The position numbers and the translations under genes were made by a program. A stretch of 35,327 nt of DNA from an uncultured Eubacteriales bacterium (GTDB taxonomy: Bacteria; Bacillota; Clostridia; Tissierellales; Peptoniphilaceae). The notes beneath the pieces are model-generated. The model did no database searches, was not told the origin of the DNA, and saw nothing but the letters and a program-made list of their open reading frames with translations. The number at the start of each line of letters is the position of its first letter. Position 1 is the stretch's first letter. The stretch is taken from positions 1 to 35,327 of the forward strand of contig UQFH01000012.1 of NCBI GenBank assembly GCA_900540185.1, written 5' to 3'. Positions 21,973 through 30,113 of the stretch are shown here, piece by piece.

Positions 21973-23862
21973 ATGATTTTAGAGACAAAAAATTTATCCT
22001 TTGCATATAATGTTGATGAAGTCTTTAAAGATGTAAATTTTATAGTCAATGAAGGAGACAAAATCGGTCTTATCGGAAACAACGGCTCCGGCAAGTCGAC
22101 GCTTGTGAAGTGTTTGACGGGGGAGCTCACTCCGAGCGGCAAGGTTATAAAGAAGGATGGAGTTAAAATCTCGATTTTAAAGCAACAGATAACAATCGAC
22201 AGGAGCATTTCGGTCATGGATATCTGTCTTGAAAAGTACGCCGACGTTATTTCTATGGAGAAGAGGATGCGCGAACTCGAGGGCGAGATGACGAAGTATT
22301 CGGGCGACGATGAGAAGCTTTCCGAAATCTATAAGGAATACGGCGAGATTCAAGAGAGGTTTGATGAGAAAAACGGTTACGGTTTTATGTCGGAGATAAA
22401 GGGTTATCTTTCGATGGTCGGAATCGACGAGGCGTTTTATGATCGCGACGTCATGACTATGAGCGGCGGTGAGAAGGCAAGACTTGAACTTGCGCTCACT
22501 TTTATGGAAAAGGCGGACCTTCTCATTCTCGACGAGCCGACAAACCATATGGACACGCTTATGATTGAGTATCTCGAAAAGTTTATGAAGGATTTCAGGG
22601 GTTCAATTATTTTTATTTCGCACGACAGACTTCTTTTGGAAAATGTTGCGAACAGAATTTTTGAAATTGAAAACGGTGAAGTCCGAGTTTACAATATGCT
22701 TTATGACGATTACAGACGCGTTCGAAAGAATGAGCGTGAGGAAGCGATGAGGCATTTTTTGAATTACAAAAAAGAGGAAGAGCGCCAAAAGGAAATTATC
22801 AGGCGTTTTCGGAGTTATGCGACAGAAAAGTATCACCGTCTCGCAGACTCGAGAGAGAAGATGTTGAAGCGCTTAAAGGAGGAGAAGGCTCCTATCGCCG
22901 AGGAAAAGTTTTCGTTCAATTTTAAAGAGCCGTTAAGGACCGGAAACGATGTTTTGACAGTGCTTGATCTCGGAAAGAGTTTCGACGACAGGCCTCTTTT
23001 TTCAAATTTGAATTTTGAGGTGAAGCTTGGAGACCGCCTTGCGATTATGGGTCCGAACGGAAGCGGAAAGACCACTCTTTTTCGCATGCTTATGGGAAAA
23101 GAGGAAGGCGAAGGCGAGTTTCTTTTCGGAACTGGAGTTAAAATCGGCTATTTTAACCAAGAACTCATTGTAAACGACGAGGAAAACACTCTCGTCGATG
23201 AAATTTCCGAGGATTATCCGAAAATGACCATAACGGAAATTCGAACGAAGCTCGGGGCATTTTTGTTTAGAGGCGACGATGTGTTTAAGGAGATGGGCGA
23301 CCTCTCCGGCGGTGAAAGGGCAAGAGTTTCGCTTTTAAAGCTGATTTTAAGCGGAGCAAATGTTCTTTTCTTGGACGAACCTACAAACCATTTGGACATC
23401 GATTCAAAGGAAGTGTTGGAGTCGGCGCTTGACGAGTTTAAGGGCACAATAATTTTTATTTCGCACGACAGATTTTTCATAAGAAAACTTGCGACAAAGG
23501 TGCTCGATTTGACACACGGCAAGCAAAAGTTCTTCGACGGGGACTACGACTATTATATCTCACGCGTCACGAATATCGGCGAAAAAAAGCCTGAGGAAGT
23601 TAACAAAACGCGCGAGAAAAAAGAGCAAAAGAAGGAAAGGGAAAAGATTCGCGAAAGCCAAAAGCTAAAACGTGATATAAGTAATATAGAAGAGAAAATT
23701 GACGAGCTCGAACTCGAAATCGAGGAAATCGACAAAATTCTATCCGACCCGAAGATATATGATGAGCCGGACAAGCCGATTTCTCTCGGGCAAAAGAGGA
23801 CGGACTTGAAGGAAAAGGTCGATCGCTTGATGGAAGAGTGGGAAGAGCTTCACGAGGTGTAG
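21973..23862 (+). CDS. ABC-F family ATP-binding protein (ribosome-associated, Uup/YdiF type)
   Basis: A 629-residue soluble tandem ABC ATPase without membrane segments; ABC-F proteins act on the ribosome in translation rescue or antibiotic protection. The first cassette has Walker A GNNGSGKST (residues 35-43), signature MSGGE and Walker B LLILDEPTNHMD. A charged linker with coiled-coil character follows (HFLNYKKEEERQKEIIRRF). The second cassette has GPNGSGKTT, LSGGE and LFLDEPTNHLD. The C-terminal coiled coil (IEEKIDELELEIEEIDKIL) is typical of the Uup/YdiF branch. It leads a tight operon: ccdA starts one base after its stop. A housekeeping translation factor is more likely than a resistance gene, but resistance cannot be excluded. 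Confidence 0.93.
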   Translation: MILETKNLSFAYNVDEVFKDVNFIVNEGDKIGLIGNNGSGKSTLVKCLTGELTPSGKVIKKDGVKISILKQQITIDRSISVMDICLEKYADVISMEKRMRELEGEMTKYSGDDEKLSEIYKEYGEIQERFDEKNGYGFMSEIKGYLSMVGIDEAFYDRDVMTMSGGEKARLELALTFMEKADLLILDEPTNHMDTLMIEYLEKFMKDFRGSIIFISHDRLLLENVANRIFEIENGEVRVYNMLYDDYRRVRKNEREEAMRHFLNYKKEEERQKEIIRRFRSYATEKYHRLADSREKMLKRLKEEKAPIAEEKFSFNFKEPLRTGNDVLTVLDLGKSFDDRPLFSNLNFEVKLGDRLAIMGPNGSGKTTLFRMLMGKEEGEGEFLFGTGVKIGYFNQELIVNDEENTLVDEISEDYPKMTITEIRTKLGAFLFRGDDVFKEMGDLSGGERARVSLLKLILSGANVLFLDEPTNHLDIDSKEVLESALDEFKGTIIFISHDRFFIRKLATKVLDLTHGKQKFFDGDYDYYISRVTNIGEKKPEEVNKTREKKEQKKEREKIRESQKLKRDISNIEEKIDELELEIEEIDKILSDPKIYDEPDKPISLGQKRTDLKEKVDRLMEEWEELHEV

Positions 23863-23863
23863 T

Positions 23864-24532
23864 ATGGAAGATGTAAATTTACTCACTGGCTTCACGGCGG
23901 GCCTTTTATCTTTTTTGACGCCGTGCGTGCTGCCGATGGTGCCGGTATATCTTATGTATCTTACCGGCTCGTTTAAAATGGACAATCTTAAAGAAGACAG
24001 ATGGAAAACTTTTTCAAGAAGTCTTTCGTTTGTCTTGGGATTTACGATTGTATTCGTGCTTTTAGGGCTTTCGGCGACGGCACTTGGAAAATTTTTGATA
24101 AAAAATAAAGCGCTTTTAAGAAAAATCGGAGCAGTTATGGTTGTGGTCTTCGGACTTATAATGACCAAAATCATAAGTTTTAAAAAATTAAAGAGGAGAA
24201 ACTATCTGAAGCTCCAAGACGGATTTTTCGGCTCGGTGCTTATGGGAATGGCGTTTTCAATAGGTTGGAGCCCGTGCTTCGGGCCGGTTGTCGGAATGAT
24301 TCTTTCGATTGCGGCGCAAAAGGACACGCTTCTAAAAGGGGCGGCGCTTTTGTTCGCATATTCGCTCGGACTCGGCATCCCGTTTATCATTTCGGGATTT
24401 TTCGCCGGCGCAATCAGAAACTATTTCAACAAACACACGCTTAATATGGATTTGATAAATAAAATCACGGGATATGTGATGATAATTTTCGGAATACTCA
24501 TGTATTTTGATTTGTTTAGATATTTAAGATAA
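23864..24532 (+). CDS. ccdA: CcdA-type thiol-disulfide transmembrane electron carrier
   Basis: A 222-residue membrane protein that carries reducing equivalents from cytosolic thioredoxin to extracytoplasmic thioredoxin-like proteins. The two redox cysteines sit in pseudo-repeated Pro-rich helices: C21 in SFLTPCVLPMVP and C138 in WSPCFGPVVG. About six membrane segments are seen. It begins one base after the ABC-F stop codon and is followed at 9 bp by a TlpA-like lipoprotein, its natural partner. CcdA/TlpA pairs in anaerobic Gram-positives support repair of oxidised surface proteins; no cytochrome c genes are present, so a cytochrome role is unlikely. Confidence 0.92.
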   Translation: MEDVNLLTGFTAGLLSFLTPCVLPMVPVYLMYLTGSFKMDNLKEDRWKTFSRSLSFVLGFTIVFVLLGLSATALGKFLIKNKALLRKIGAVMVVVFGLIMTKIISFKKLKRRNYLKLQDGFFGSVLMGMAFSIGWSPCFGPVVGMILSIAAQKDTLLKGAALLFAYSLGLGIPFIISGFFAGAIRNYFNKHTLNMDLINKITGYVMIIFGILMYFDLFRYLR

Positions 24533-24541
24533 GGAGAAAGT

Positions 24542-25150
24542 ATGAAAAAAAGATTATTATTAATAGCGCTCATTGCATCTTTTATGCTTGGGTGCAAAAA
24601 TGACGTTAAAAAAGTTGAGGACAATAAAAATGAAGTTGCGACCGAAGCGGAGTCGGAGGAATTTGATGAGCATATAAAAATGACAGATGCAATTCTTTCG
24701 GAAAAACACGAAGAGAGAACGTTCGGTGACGAGCTAAAAAAAGGTGCGCCGGCAGTCGACATAAAAGTTGTGGATTTAAACGGAAACGAGGCGACACTAA
24801 ACGATATTTTAAGCGGCGACGAACTGACGCAACTCGATTTTTTTCAAACGACCTGCAAATTTTGCATTCAAGCAATGCCGGACCTTGTCGAACTCGACAA
24901 AAGGGACGACGTTCGAGTGGTGCTCGTTGACGTCGGCGAATCGGTTGAAACCGTAAAAGAGTTTATGAAAAAACAAGAAATCGCACTCCCGGTTGTTGTT
25001 GACGAGTCGGGCGAAATTGCGCAAAAATATTTTATAAGCGGTTTCCCGACGTCTGTATTTATCGACAAAGACGGCATTTTAAAGGGCGGTGTTGTCGGCT
25101 ACAGAGCTATGGACGATATGATTAAAGTTATCGAGGATATGAATAAATAG
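24542..25150 (+). CDS. TlpA-like thioredoxin-fold lipoprotein
   Basis: A 202-residue exported thiol-disulfide protein. A lipoprotein signal with lipobox LGC (Cys18) anchors it to the outer face of the membrane. A charged linker follows (to about residue 75), then a redoxin domain with the active-site motif C105-K-F-C108 (FFQTTCKFCIQAMP) and a late cis-proline segment (ISGFPTSVFIDKDG). It should receive electrons from CcdA encoded just upstream and reduce surface disulfides or sulfoxides. AAGGAGAA precedes the ATG. The natural substrate is not evident, since no methionine sulfoxide reductase gene is adjacent. Confidence 0.9.
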   Translation: MKKRLLLIALIASFMLGCKNDVKKVEDNKNEVATEAESEEFDEHIKMTDAILSEKHEERTFGDELKKGAPAVDIKVVDLNGNEATLNDILSGDELTQLDFFQTTCKFCIQAMPDLVELDKRDDVRVVLVDVGESVETVKEFMKKQEIALPVVVDESGEIAQKYFISGFPTSVFIDKDGILKGGVVGYRAMDDMIKVIEDMNK

Positions 25151-25300
25151 TTTTTTAATGAAAGATTTATTTCTACTCTTCATCTAAAATTTAATATTAC
25201 AGTTTAATTATTTAAAATCGCTATTATATAGGAAGATTTTTTCAAATTTATTAAAACTGATTTCGGTCAAGTTGCCGGTTCGTATTATTGTATATTTATA

Positions 25301-25388
25301 GGCTCTATAATATCTATGGGGGAAATCTCATAGATATTTTTTTGGTTAAAAAAAGCAGCGCACAACTAAAACTATACCGCAAATTTAT
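25301..25388. repeat. Hairpin repeat family A, copy 1
   Basis: The first 23 bases (GGCTCTATAATATCTATGGG then GGA) are identical to 35237-35259. TATCTATG pairs with CATAGATA, followed by a T-run, and then TTAAAAAAA and a GCAAATTT end. The region from 25151 to 25300 is AT-rich with no gene. The element may be a terminator-bearing mobile remnant. Confidence 0.6.
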
Positions 25389-25392
25389 TTAG

Positions 25393-25425
25393 GCAAAAAA
25401 ATAAGTGCTCCCGCGGGAACACTTT
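25393..25425 (-). terminator. Terminator of tRNA-Val (minus strand)
   Basis: On the minus strand AAGTGTTCCCGCGGGAGCAC and TT form a hairpin (AAGTG.TCCC/GGGA.CACTT), followed by a T-run at plus 25395-25401. Confidence 0.8.
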
Positions 25426-25428
25426 CTT

Positions 25429-25505
<77 letters not shown>

Positions 25506-25601
25506 ATATTCAGTACATTTAAAAGTATATCATAAAAACTTTTACATGTCAATGATTTTTTAAAAAATGATTAAATTTAAGTGGAGCATAAAAAAGATTT
25601 G

Positions 25602-25610
25602 TGGTATAAT
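25602..25610 (+). promoter_or_regulatory. Extended -10 promoter
   Basis: TGGTATAAT (TG-n-TATAAT) at 25602-25610, 29 bp before the ATG at 25640, with no good -35 box. Confidence 0.55.
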
Positions 25611-25639
25611 TAAGTCAGTACAATAAAAAGGAGAATATT

Positions 25640-26047
25640 ATGGTAAATTATGAAGACAAAATGCAATTGTTCTTTTCGTGTTTGCTGAAGAGCAAAATGA
25701 ATTTATTTTCTATTGCAAATATGGTGAAGGACAAAAGAATCACGAATTTGATTGACAGAATTAATGAAACTGAAAATCTTATTTATCTCATATGTATGGA
25801 GCGCGGTGTGAACATAAGTTTTGATTTAAACACTTGCGAGTCGCTTGCGGATTACAGTTATAGACTCATGGAAATTACGACCGCTGAGGAATACAAAGAG
25901 GAAGTTAGAAAGATTTCAACTCATATCTGTCAACATTTCGGCGAAATAATAAGAGCACATTCCGAAACCAACGAATTTCATATTGTTTATGAATTTTCGA
26001 AGGCTTCAAACGCATTCTACAAGGCTGCGAGAGAAATTTATTTATAA
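25640..26047 (+). CDS. Helical hypothetical protein
   Basis: A 135-residue protein predicted to be almost wholly alpha-helical (KMQLFFSCLLKSKMNLFSIANMV, then RINETENLIYLICMERGVNISFD, EEYKEEVRKISTHICQHFGEII). It has four scattered cysteines and no signal or membrane segment. I do not recognise a family. AAAGGAGAA precedes the ATG. The following lipoprotein/peptidase gene starts 12 bp after its stop and shares its ribosome-site region, so they form a two-gene operon. Confidence 0.75.
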   Translation: MVNYEDKMQLFFSCLLKSKMNLFSIANMVKDKRITNLIDRINETENLIYLICMERGVNISFDLNTCESLADYSYRLMEITTAEEYKEEVRKISTHICQHFGEIIRAHSETNEFHIVYEFSKASNAFYKAAREIYL

Positions 26048-26059
26048 GAGGTAATGTTT

Positions 26060-27217
26060 ATGAAAAGGTTATTGGTTATTTTAGCAATTGTGTTTGCCGG
26101 TTTTTCAATCTTCGGATGCAAAAAAGCGGACGCACCAAAAGATGAAACAAAAAATGTCGAAACTGAAGAAGTGAAAACTGACGACAAAAAAGAAACTGAA
26201 GAAAACAAGACGGACGAAAGTAAGACTGAAGAAACAACGGACATCGATTTTGACGGAGTTACAAGTGTAAAGCTTCCGATGAGCGATATCGCTTATGAAA
26301 CGGTTGACGTTGATGGAAAGAAATATGTTGATTTGGCGGAGTTCGGACAATATATGGAGCTTTCAAAAAACAGATACACATATAAAATTGACAAAGAAAA
26401 GAAGACCATCAGATTCAAACTTGAAATCGTTTCAAAGGACAAATGGAGCGATCCTGTCGATGCAACCGGACTTCAACCTGAAAAATATACGCTCAAAGTT
26501 AAAAATGAAAAAGTTGAAGATGCCGATGTAATTTTAAAGGACGACAAAAATGCACTCGTCGATTTGATGAGCATGGCACAACTTTTGAAATTCTCATACA
26601 AAGACGGCGAAATGATTTTTGACGACGCAGACGATTTGAAGACCGAAGTCGCACACAACAGAGACTATGAATGGTATATGGACCAAGGACACACCGGAAA
26701 ATACAGCGACGGCAACTGCGGACCGACGTCAATGGCGATGATTTTAAAATGGCTCGACCCGAACAGCACCGCAACCGGCGAATCGCTCAGGGATGAAATT
26801 CCAAACGACGGCGATTGGTGGACCACAAATATTTTCGACAGCTATTTTGAATCGAACAATATGAATATCGAAGATGCGCTCTACAAGAGTCCGGAAACGA
26901 TTACGGACCTTTTAAACAACGGCGACATCGTACTTGTATGTATAAAGATGGGAGAAATTTCACCGAACAGAAATCCGAATTCTTCAAATATCGGAAGATT
27001 TTACGGTTTTGACGGCGGACATTTCCTTTTGATTAAGGGCTACAGAATTGTCGACGGCAAACTCTATTACGAAGTTTACGACCCGAACAACTGGGATATG
27101 AAATACGACAACGGCGAGCCGATGGGCAAGGACCGTTTGTATCTTGCAACTGAAATGGACAAGGCAATCACGACTTGGTGGTCCGGAATTTACGGCATCA
27201 AGCCGCTCGGAAAATAA
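26060..27217 (+). CDS. Lipoprotein with C39-like papain-fold peptidase domain
   Basis: A 385-residue surface lipoprotein. The signal ends in lipobox FGC with Cys20, followed by an acidic/Lys/Thr linker to about residue 70. A middle region (about 72-190) resembles a copper-amine-oxidase-N-like fold (VDGKKYVDLAEFGQYMELS, LVDLMSMAQLLKFSYKDGEMIF). The C-terminal part is a C39-like cysteine peptidase: C220 in DGNCGPTSMAMILKW, H321 in GGHFLLIKGYR and D341 in VYDPNNW make a complete triad. It probably cleaves a surface or peptide substrate; no ABC exporter is linked, so bacteriocin-leader processing is unlikely. ATG 26060 is chosen for its 8-bp spacing from AAGAGGT; ATG 26054 is too close. The gene ends at a long inverted repeat. 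Confidence 0.82.
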   Translation: MKRLLVILAIVFAGFSIFGCKKADAPKDETKNVETEEVKTDDKKETEENKTDESKTEETTDIDFDGVTSVKLPMSDIAYETVDVDGKKYVDLAEFGQYMELSKNRYTYKIDKEKKTIRFKLEIVSKDKWSDPVDATGLQPEKYTLKVKNEKVEDADVILKDDKNALVDLMSMAQLLKFSYKDGEMIFDDADDLKTEVAHNRDYEWYMDQGHTGKYSDGNCGPTSMAMILKWLDPNSTATGESLRDEIPNDGDWWTTNIFDSYFESNNMNIEDALYKSPETITDLLNNGDIVLVCIKMGEISPNRNPNSSNIGRFYGFDGGHFLLIKGYRIVDGKLYYEVYDPNNWDMKYDNGEPMGKDRLYLATEMDKAITTWWSGIYGIKPLGK

Positions 27218-27219
27218 AA

Positions 27220-27277
27220 ATAAGGCTTTAGAATATCTACGGAGAGTTTAAATCCATAGATATTCTAGAGCCTTATT
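27220..27277. terminator. Bidirectional hairpin between convergent genes (repeat family A, copy 2)
   Basis: A 25-bp stem: AATAAGGCTTTAGAATATCT at the left pairs with AGATATTCTAGAGCCTTATT at the right, with one mismatch and one G-T pair. The right arm overlaps the stop codon of the minus-strand gene. It shares the GGCTyTAkAATATCTAyGG core with the repeats at 25301 and 35237. Confidence 0.75.
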
Positions 27278-28178
27278 TATTTTGGATTTTATCGTATTCC
27301 GGGTTTTGACGGAAATTTTTCATGAGCGAGCCGTTTTCAAAGATAAACGGGCGCGTGGTTTTTTGGTTGTATTCGACATCGTATTTCTCCATAAGATAGT
27401 CCGAGAGCTCGGTGCGGTTGTTTACGATGACTGCTTGATATGGCTCATTGAATGAAAGTTTTTCAATGAACATGAGCTTGTCTTCAAACGGAACGAGGAC
27501 TCCGGTGTGACCGATGAATAAAATGTTTCCGTCTATTTCGTCGTCGTTGTGGAACCATACTGAAATAATTTTTGCGTCAATTTTGTCGTTCCATTTTATT
27601 CCGCGCGAGTTTACGGCTTTTTTGATTTCGGCAATCTGGTCTTTTTTGTCGGTGCTGATTTTTGCTTTGACCGGCGCAAAATATGTTTCGAATTTCGTTG
27701 TTTCATCTTTTGTAAAGAGCTCCGGAAATTCGTTTTCAAGTGAGCTTTTGTCGAAGTCGAGAGTGCTTGTGTTGTCGCTTTTCACTCTTTTGATTTCGAT
27801 GTTTCCGAGGAGCAGCTCGAATGTGTTTATTCTGCAGTTTGAGCCGATTTTATTTTCGGTTTTGTAAAATTCATCGACGGTTTTTGTGTAGTCGGTTTTT
27901 ATTGTTTCGGTTTCCACGAATCCGTTTTTGTATGGAAGTTCTCCGTTCACGTCTTCATTGTACGATTTTACCATTTCCATAAATTTGTCGACTTTTGTCT
28001 CATCGAGTCCGCTTTCGATGAGTTTGTCGCGACAAATTGTTCGGTCTTCTTCGGATGAGATGTTTGAAACTTTTATTTTTTCAATAGGTTGTGCGCTTTC
28101 GTCTTTGCAACCGGTGATTAGATAGAGAAGGCTTGCGAATATTGTAAATATTATTAATATGTTTTTTGTTGTTTTCAT
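27273..28178 (-). CDS. Hypothetical lipoprotein, probably DUF4300 family
   Basis: A 301-residue exported lipoprotein. The signal peptide (MKTTKNILIIFTIFASLLYL) ends in lipobox ITGC. The mature part has an N-terminal helical segment (KLIESGLDETKVDKFMEMVKSYNEDV), a TDYTKTVDEFYKT segment, SNCRINTFELL, and a late ISVWFHNDDEIDGNILFIGHTGVLV segment. This resembles the DUF4300 lipoproteins of Firmicutes; I am moderately sure. No enzymatic motif is evident. AAGGAGGAAAT precedes the ATG, and a good minus-strand promoter lies about 60-85 bp upstream. It is convergent with the C39-type peptidase gene and shares a hairpin terminator with it. Confidence 0.72.
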   Translation of the reverse strand: MKTTKNILIIFTIFASLLYLITGCKDESAQPIEKIKVSNISSEEDRTICRDKLIESGLDETKVDKFMEMVKSYNEDVNGELPYKNGFVETETIKTDYTKTVDEFYKTENKIGSNCRINTFELLLGNIEIKRVKSDNTSTLDFDKSSLENEFPELFTKDETTKFETYFAPVKAKISTDKKDQIAEIKKAVNSRGIKWNDKIDAKIISVWFHNDDEIDGNILFIGHTGVLVPFEDKLMFIEKLSFNEPYQAVIVNNRTELSDYLMEKYDVEYNQKTTRPFIFENGSLMKNFRQNPEYDKIQNK

Positions 28179-28235
28179 ATTTCCTCCTTCGCATTATTTG
28201 TGTTTCATTAAATGCGGCATTGTCGCCACTGCTAA

Positions 28236-28264
28236 ATATTACAATATAATCATATAAAAATCAA
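28236..28264 (-). promoter_or_regulatory. Promoter of DUF4300-like lipoprotein gene
   Basis: On the minus strand TTGATT (plus 28259-28264), 17 bp, TAATAT (plus 28236-28241). Confidence 0.5.
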
Positions 28265-28347
28265 GTGTAGCAAATCACATTTAACCATTTGTAATCTTTA
28301 GTATAGATTTATGTTATAGATTTTTAGAATTTTATTATATTTATCTA

Positions 28348-28377
28348 TTGGTAATTATTGTTATATTGTATTATAAT
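28348..28377 (+). promoter_or_regulatory. Promoter of yedE-tusA operon
   Basis: TTGGTA (28348-28353), 18 bp, TATAAT (28372-28377), followed by AAGGAGG at 28387-28393. Confidence 0.55.
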
Positions 28378-28402
28378 ATATGTTATAAGGAGGTTTTATA
28401 CT

Positions 28403-29455
28403 ATGAAGAAGAGAAATCTTTCGCTTTTAATAGGCGGACTTATCATTGGTGCAATCGGAGCACTTTTGGTATACTTCGGAAATCCTGGAAATATGGGCAT
28501 TTGCGTCGCATGTTTCTGGAGAGACGTTGCCGGCGCTGTCGGACTTCACAAGGCACCGGTCGTTCAATATTTGAGACCTGAAATTTTAGGTTTCGTAATC
28601 GGAGCATTAATTGCTTCAACACTCAGCAAGGATTTTAAATCCCGCGGCGGTTCAAGCCCTGCATTAAGATTCATTTTAGGATTCTTTTTAATGATCGGAG
28701 CTTTAATTTTCCTCGGATGTCCTTTAAGAATGTTACTTAGAATCGGCGGAGGCGATATGAACGCAGTAGTTGGTCTACTCGGTTATGTTGCAGGTATTTT
28801 GGTCGGAATTGTTTTCCTTAAAAAAGGATTCAGTCTCGGACGTGCTCACAAACAATCAAAGCTCGGCGGATATGTTATGCCGGCAATTTCAATTGCACTT
28901 TTAATTTTATTATTAGTACGTCCTGATTTCATCGCATTCAGCGAAGAAGGACCTGGTTCAAAACACGCCCCGATTATCATTTCACTCGCAGCAGGTCTTA
29001 TTGTCGGAGTTATTTTACAAAGAACAAGATTATGTACAGCTGCAGGTTTTAGAGATGCTGTTTTAATCAAAGATTATTCACCGCTTCTAGGTCTTTGCGG
29101 CGTTATTGTGGGTGCACTTGTTTTAAATCTGATTCTCGGACAATTCCATTTTGGATTTGAAAATCAACCTGTTGCACACACAAATCATTTGTGGAATTTC
29201 CTCGGTATGGCACTTGTAGGTATTTGTTCATGTCTATTGGGCGGATGTCCTATCAGACAAACTATCCTTTCCGGTGAAGGCGACCAAGACGCAGCAGTTG
29301 TTGTTTTAGGTCTTATCGTGGGTGCTGCATTTGCACACAATTTCGGACTTGCTTCAAGCGGTAAAGGTGTTACACCGAACGGTATGATTGCAGGAATTAT
29401 CGGTCTTGTAGTTGTCGTACTCATCGGTCTTTTATGTAGAAGGGAGAAAGCATAA
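28403..29455 (+). CDS. yedE: YedE-family selenium/sulfur-related membrane transporter
   Basis: A 350-residue polytopic membrane protein of the YeeE/YedE group, in the form linked to selenium metabolism. Characteristic Cys-rich motifs: GNMGICVACFWRD, FLGCPLRMLLRIGGGD, RTRLCTAAGFRDA and LLGGCPIRQTILSGEGDQDA; about ten membrane helices are seen. Such proteins import thiosulfate or related S/Se species, passing sulfur along the conserved cysteines (known for YeeE). ATG 28403 follows AAGGAGG with 9 bp; an in-frame start at 28358 lies between the -35 and -10 boxes. Its stop overlaps the tusA-like start by one base. With the TusA-like and DUF3343 genes downstream it forms the YedE/SirA-like/Se-S carrier set. 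Confidence 0.9.
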   Translation: MKKRNLSLLIGGLIIGAIGALLVYFGNPGNMGICVACFWRDVAGAVGLHKAPVVQYLRPEILGFVIGALIASTLSKDFKSRGGSSPALRFILGFFLMIGALIFLGCPLRMLLRIGGGDMNAVVGLLGYVAGILVGIVFLKKGFSLGRAHKQSKLGGYVMPAISIALLILLLVRPDFIAFSEEGPGSKHAPIIISLAAGLIVGVILQRTRLCTAAGFRDAVLIKDYSPLLGLCGVIVGALVLNLILGQFHFGFENQPVAHTNHLWNFLGMALVGICSCLLGGCPIRQTILSGEGDQDAAVVVLGLIVGAAFAHNFGLASSGKGVTPNGMIAGIIGLVVVVLIGLLCRREKA

Positions 29456-29655
29456 TGCTTGATACTAGAGGATATGCATGCCCGGAACCTGTCATTATGA
29501 CAAAAGATTTGGTTGACAAGGGCGAAAAGAAAATCGAAGTTATGGTTGACACAACCGTTGCGAAGGAAAATGTTTCGAGATTTTTAATTTCGAACGGCTA
29601 CAAAGTTACGGTAAGTGAAAATAATGATGAATTCACAATTTCAGCAATGAAATAG
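29455..29655 (+). CDS. TusA/SirA-like sulfur (selenium) carrier protein
   Basis: A 66-residue member of the TusA/SirA fold. The N-terminal CPEP motif (Cys9 in RGYACPEPV) is the persulfide-carrying site, and the strand/helix pattern of the family follows (KKIEVMVDTTVAKENVSRFL). It starts on the last base of the yedE stop codon (overlap TAATG), so it is translationally coupled. In YeeE/YeeD-type pairs the small protein takes sulfur from the transporter; here a selenium role is likely from the DUF3343 gene that follows. Length and motif are typical of YedF/YeeD-like stand-alone carriers. Confidence 0.9.
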   Translation: MLDTRGYACPEPVIMTKDLVDKGEKKIEVMVDTTVAKENVSRFLISNGYKVTVSENNDEFTISAMK

Positions 29656-29664
29656 TTTTTAAAG

Positions 29665-29686
29665 TTCGCCCTTTATGGGCGAATTT
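29665..29686 (+). terminator. Hairpin after tusA-like gene
   Basis: TTCGCCC (29665-29671), loop TTTAT, GGGCGAA (29677-29683), then only TTT. It may attenuate rather than end transcription. Confidence 0.6.
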
Positions 29687-29719
29687 ACATATTGACGAAT
29701 ATATTATACACATGCGGTG

Positions 29720-29749
29720 TTGCAATTCATCACTGATTCCTTGTATAAT
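29720..29749 (+). promoter_or_regulatory. Promoter of DUF3343 gene
   Basis: TTGCAA (29720-29725), 18 bp, TATAAT (29744-29749), 19 bp before the ATG at 29769. Confidence 0.6.
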
Positions 29750-29768
29750 ATAGTAAAGGAGATTTAAG

Positions 29769-30002
29769 ATGATTGTTGTAACATTTCACCAATTGACAGA
29801 CGCGCTTATGTTTGAAGAAAGCGCAAAGAAAAACGAACCGGAGTTCAGGTTGATACCGGTTCCGAGAAAGATTTCAAGCTCGTGCGGTCTTGCGGCAAGA
29901 ACGGCGATGAGTATTGAAGATGTTCAAAAGATTTTGGATGCGGAGGGCATTGAGTCCGACGGAATTTATAAAGAAGATAATAATGAATATTTAAAACTCT
30001 AG
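29769..30002 (+). CDS. DUF3343 putative Se/S carrier-like protein
   Basis: A 77-residue protein of the DUF3343 family (putative selenium/sulfur carrier). Family pattern: VVTFHQLTDALMFEE at the start, FRLIPVPRKISSSCGLAART with the single conserved Cys, then IEDVQKILDAEGIE. It lies just downstream of yedE and the tusA-like gene but has its own promoter and a terminator, so it can be expressed separately. Family members cluster with selenium-dependent enzymes; none is in this window. AAGGAG precedes the ATG. Confidence 0.85.
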   Translation: MIVVTFHQLTDALMFEESAKKNEPEFRLIPVPRKISSSCGLAARTAMSIEDVQKILDAEGIESDGIYKEDNNEYLKL

Positions 30003-30007
30003 TTTTG

Positions 30008-30029
30008 GCAGGTGACGACCTGCTTTTTT
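30008..30029 (+). terminator. Terminator of DUF3343 gene
   Basis: GCAGGT (30008-30013), loop GACG, ACCTGC (30018-30023), then six T. Confidence 0.9.
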
Positions 30030-30113
30030 GTTTGGAAAAACCGTCGATTTAAGTTATTTCTAGTGCTTTATCGGGTATATAATTAAGTAGATTTAAAGTA
30101 AGGAGGGGTGTTT

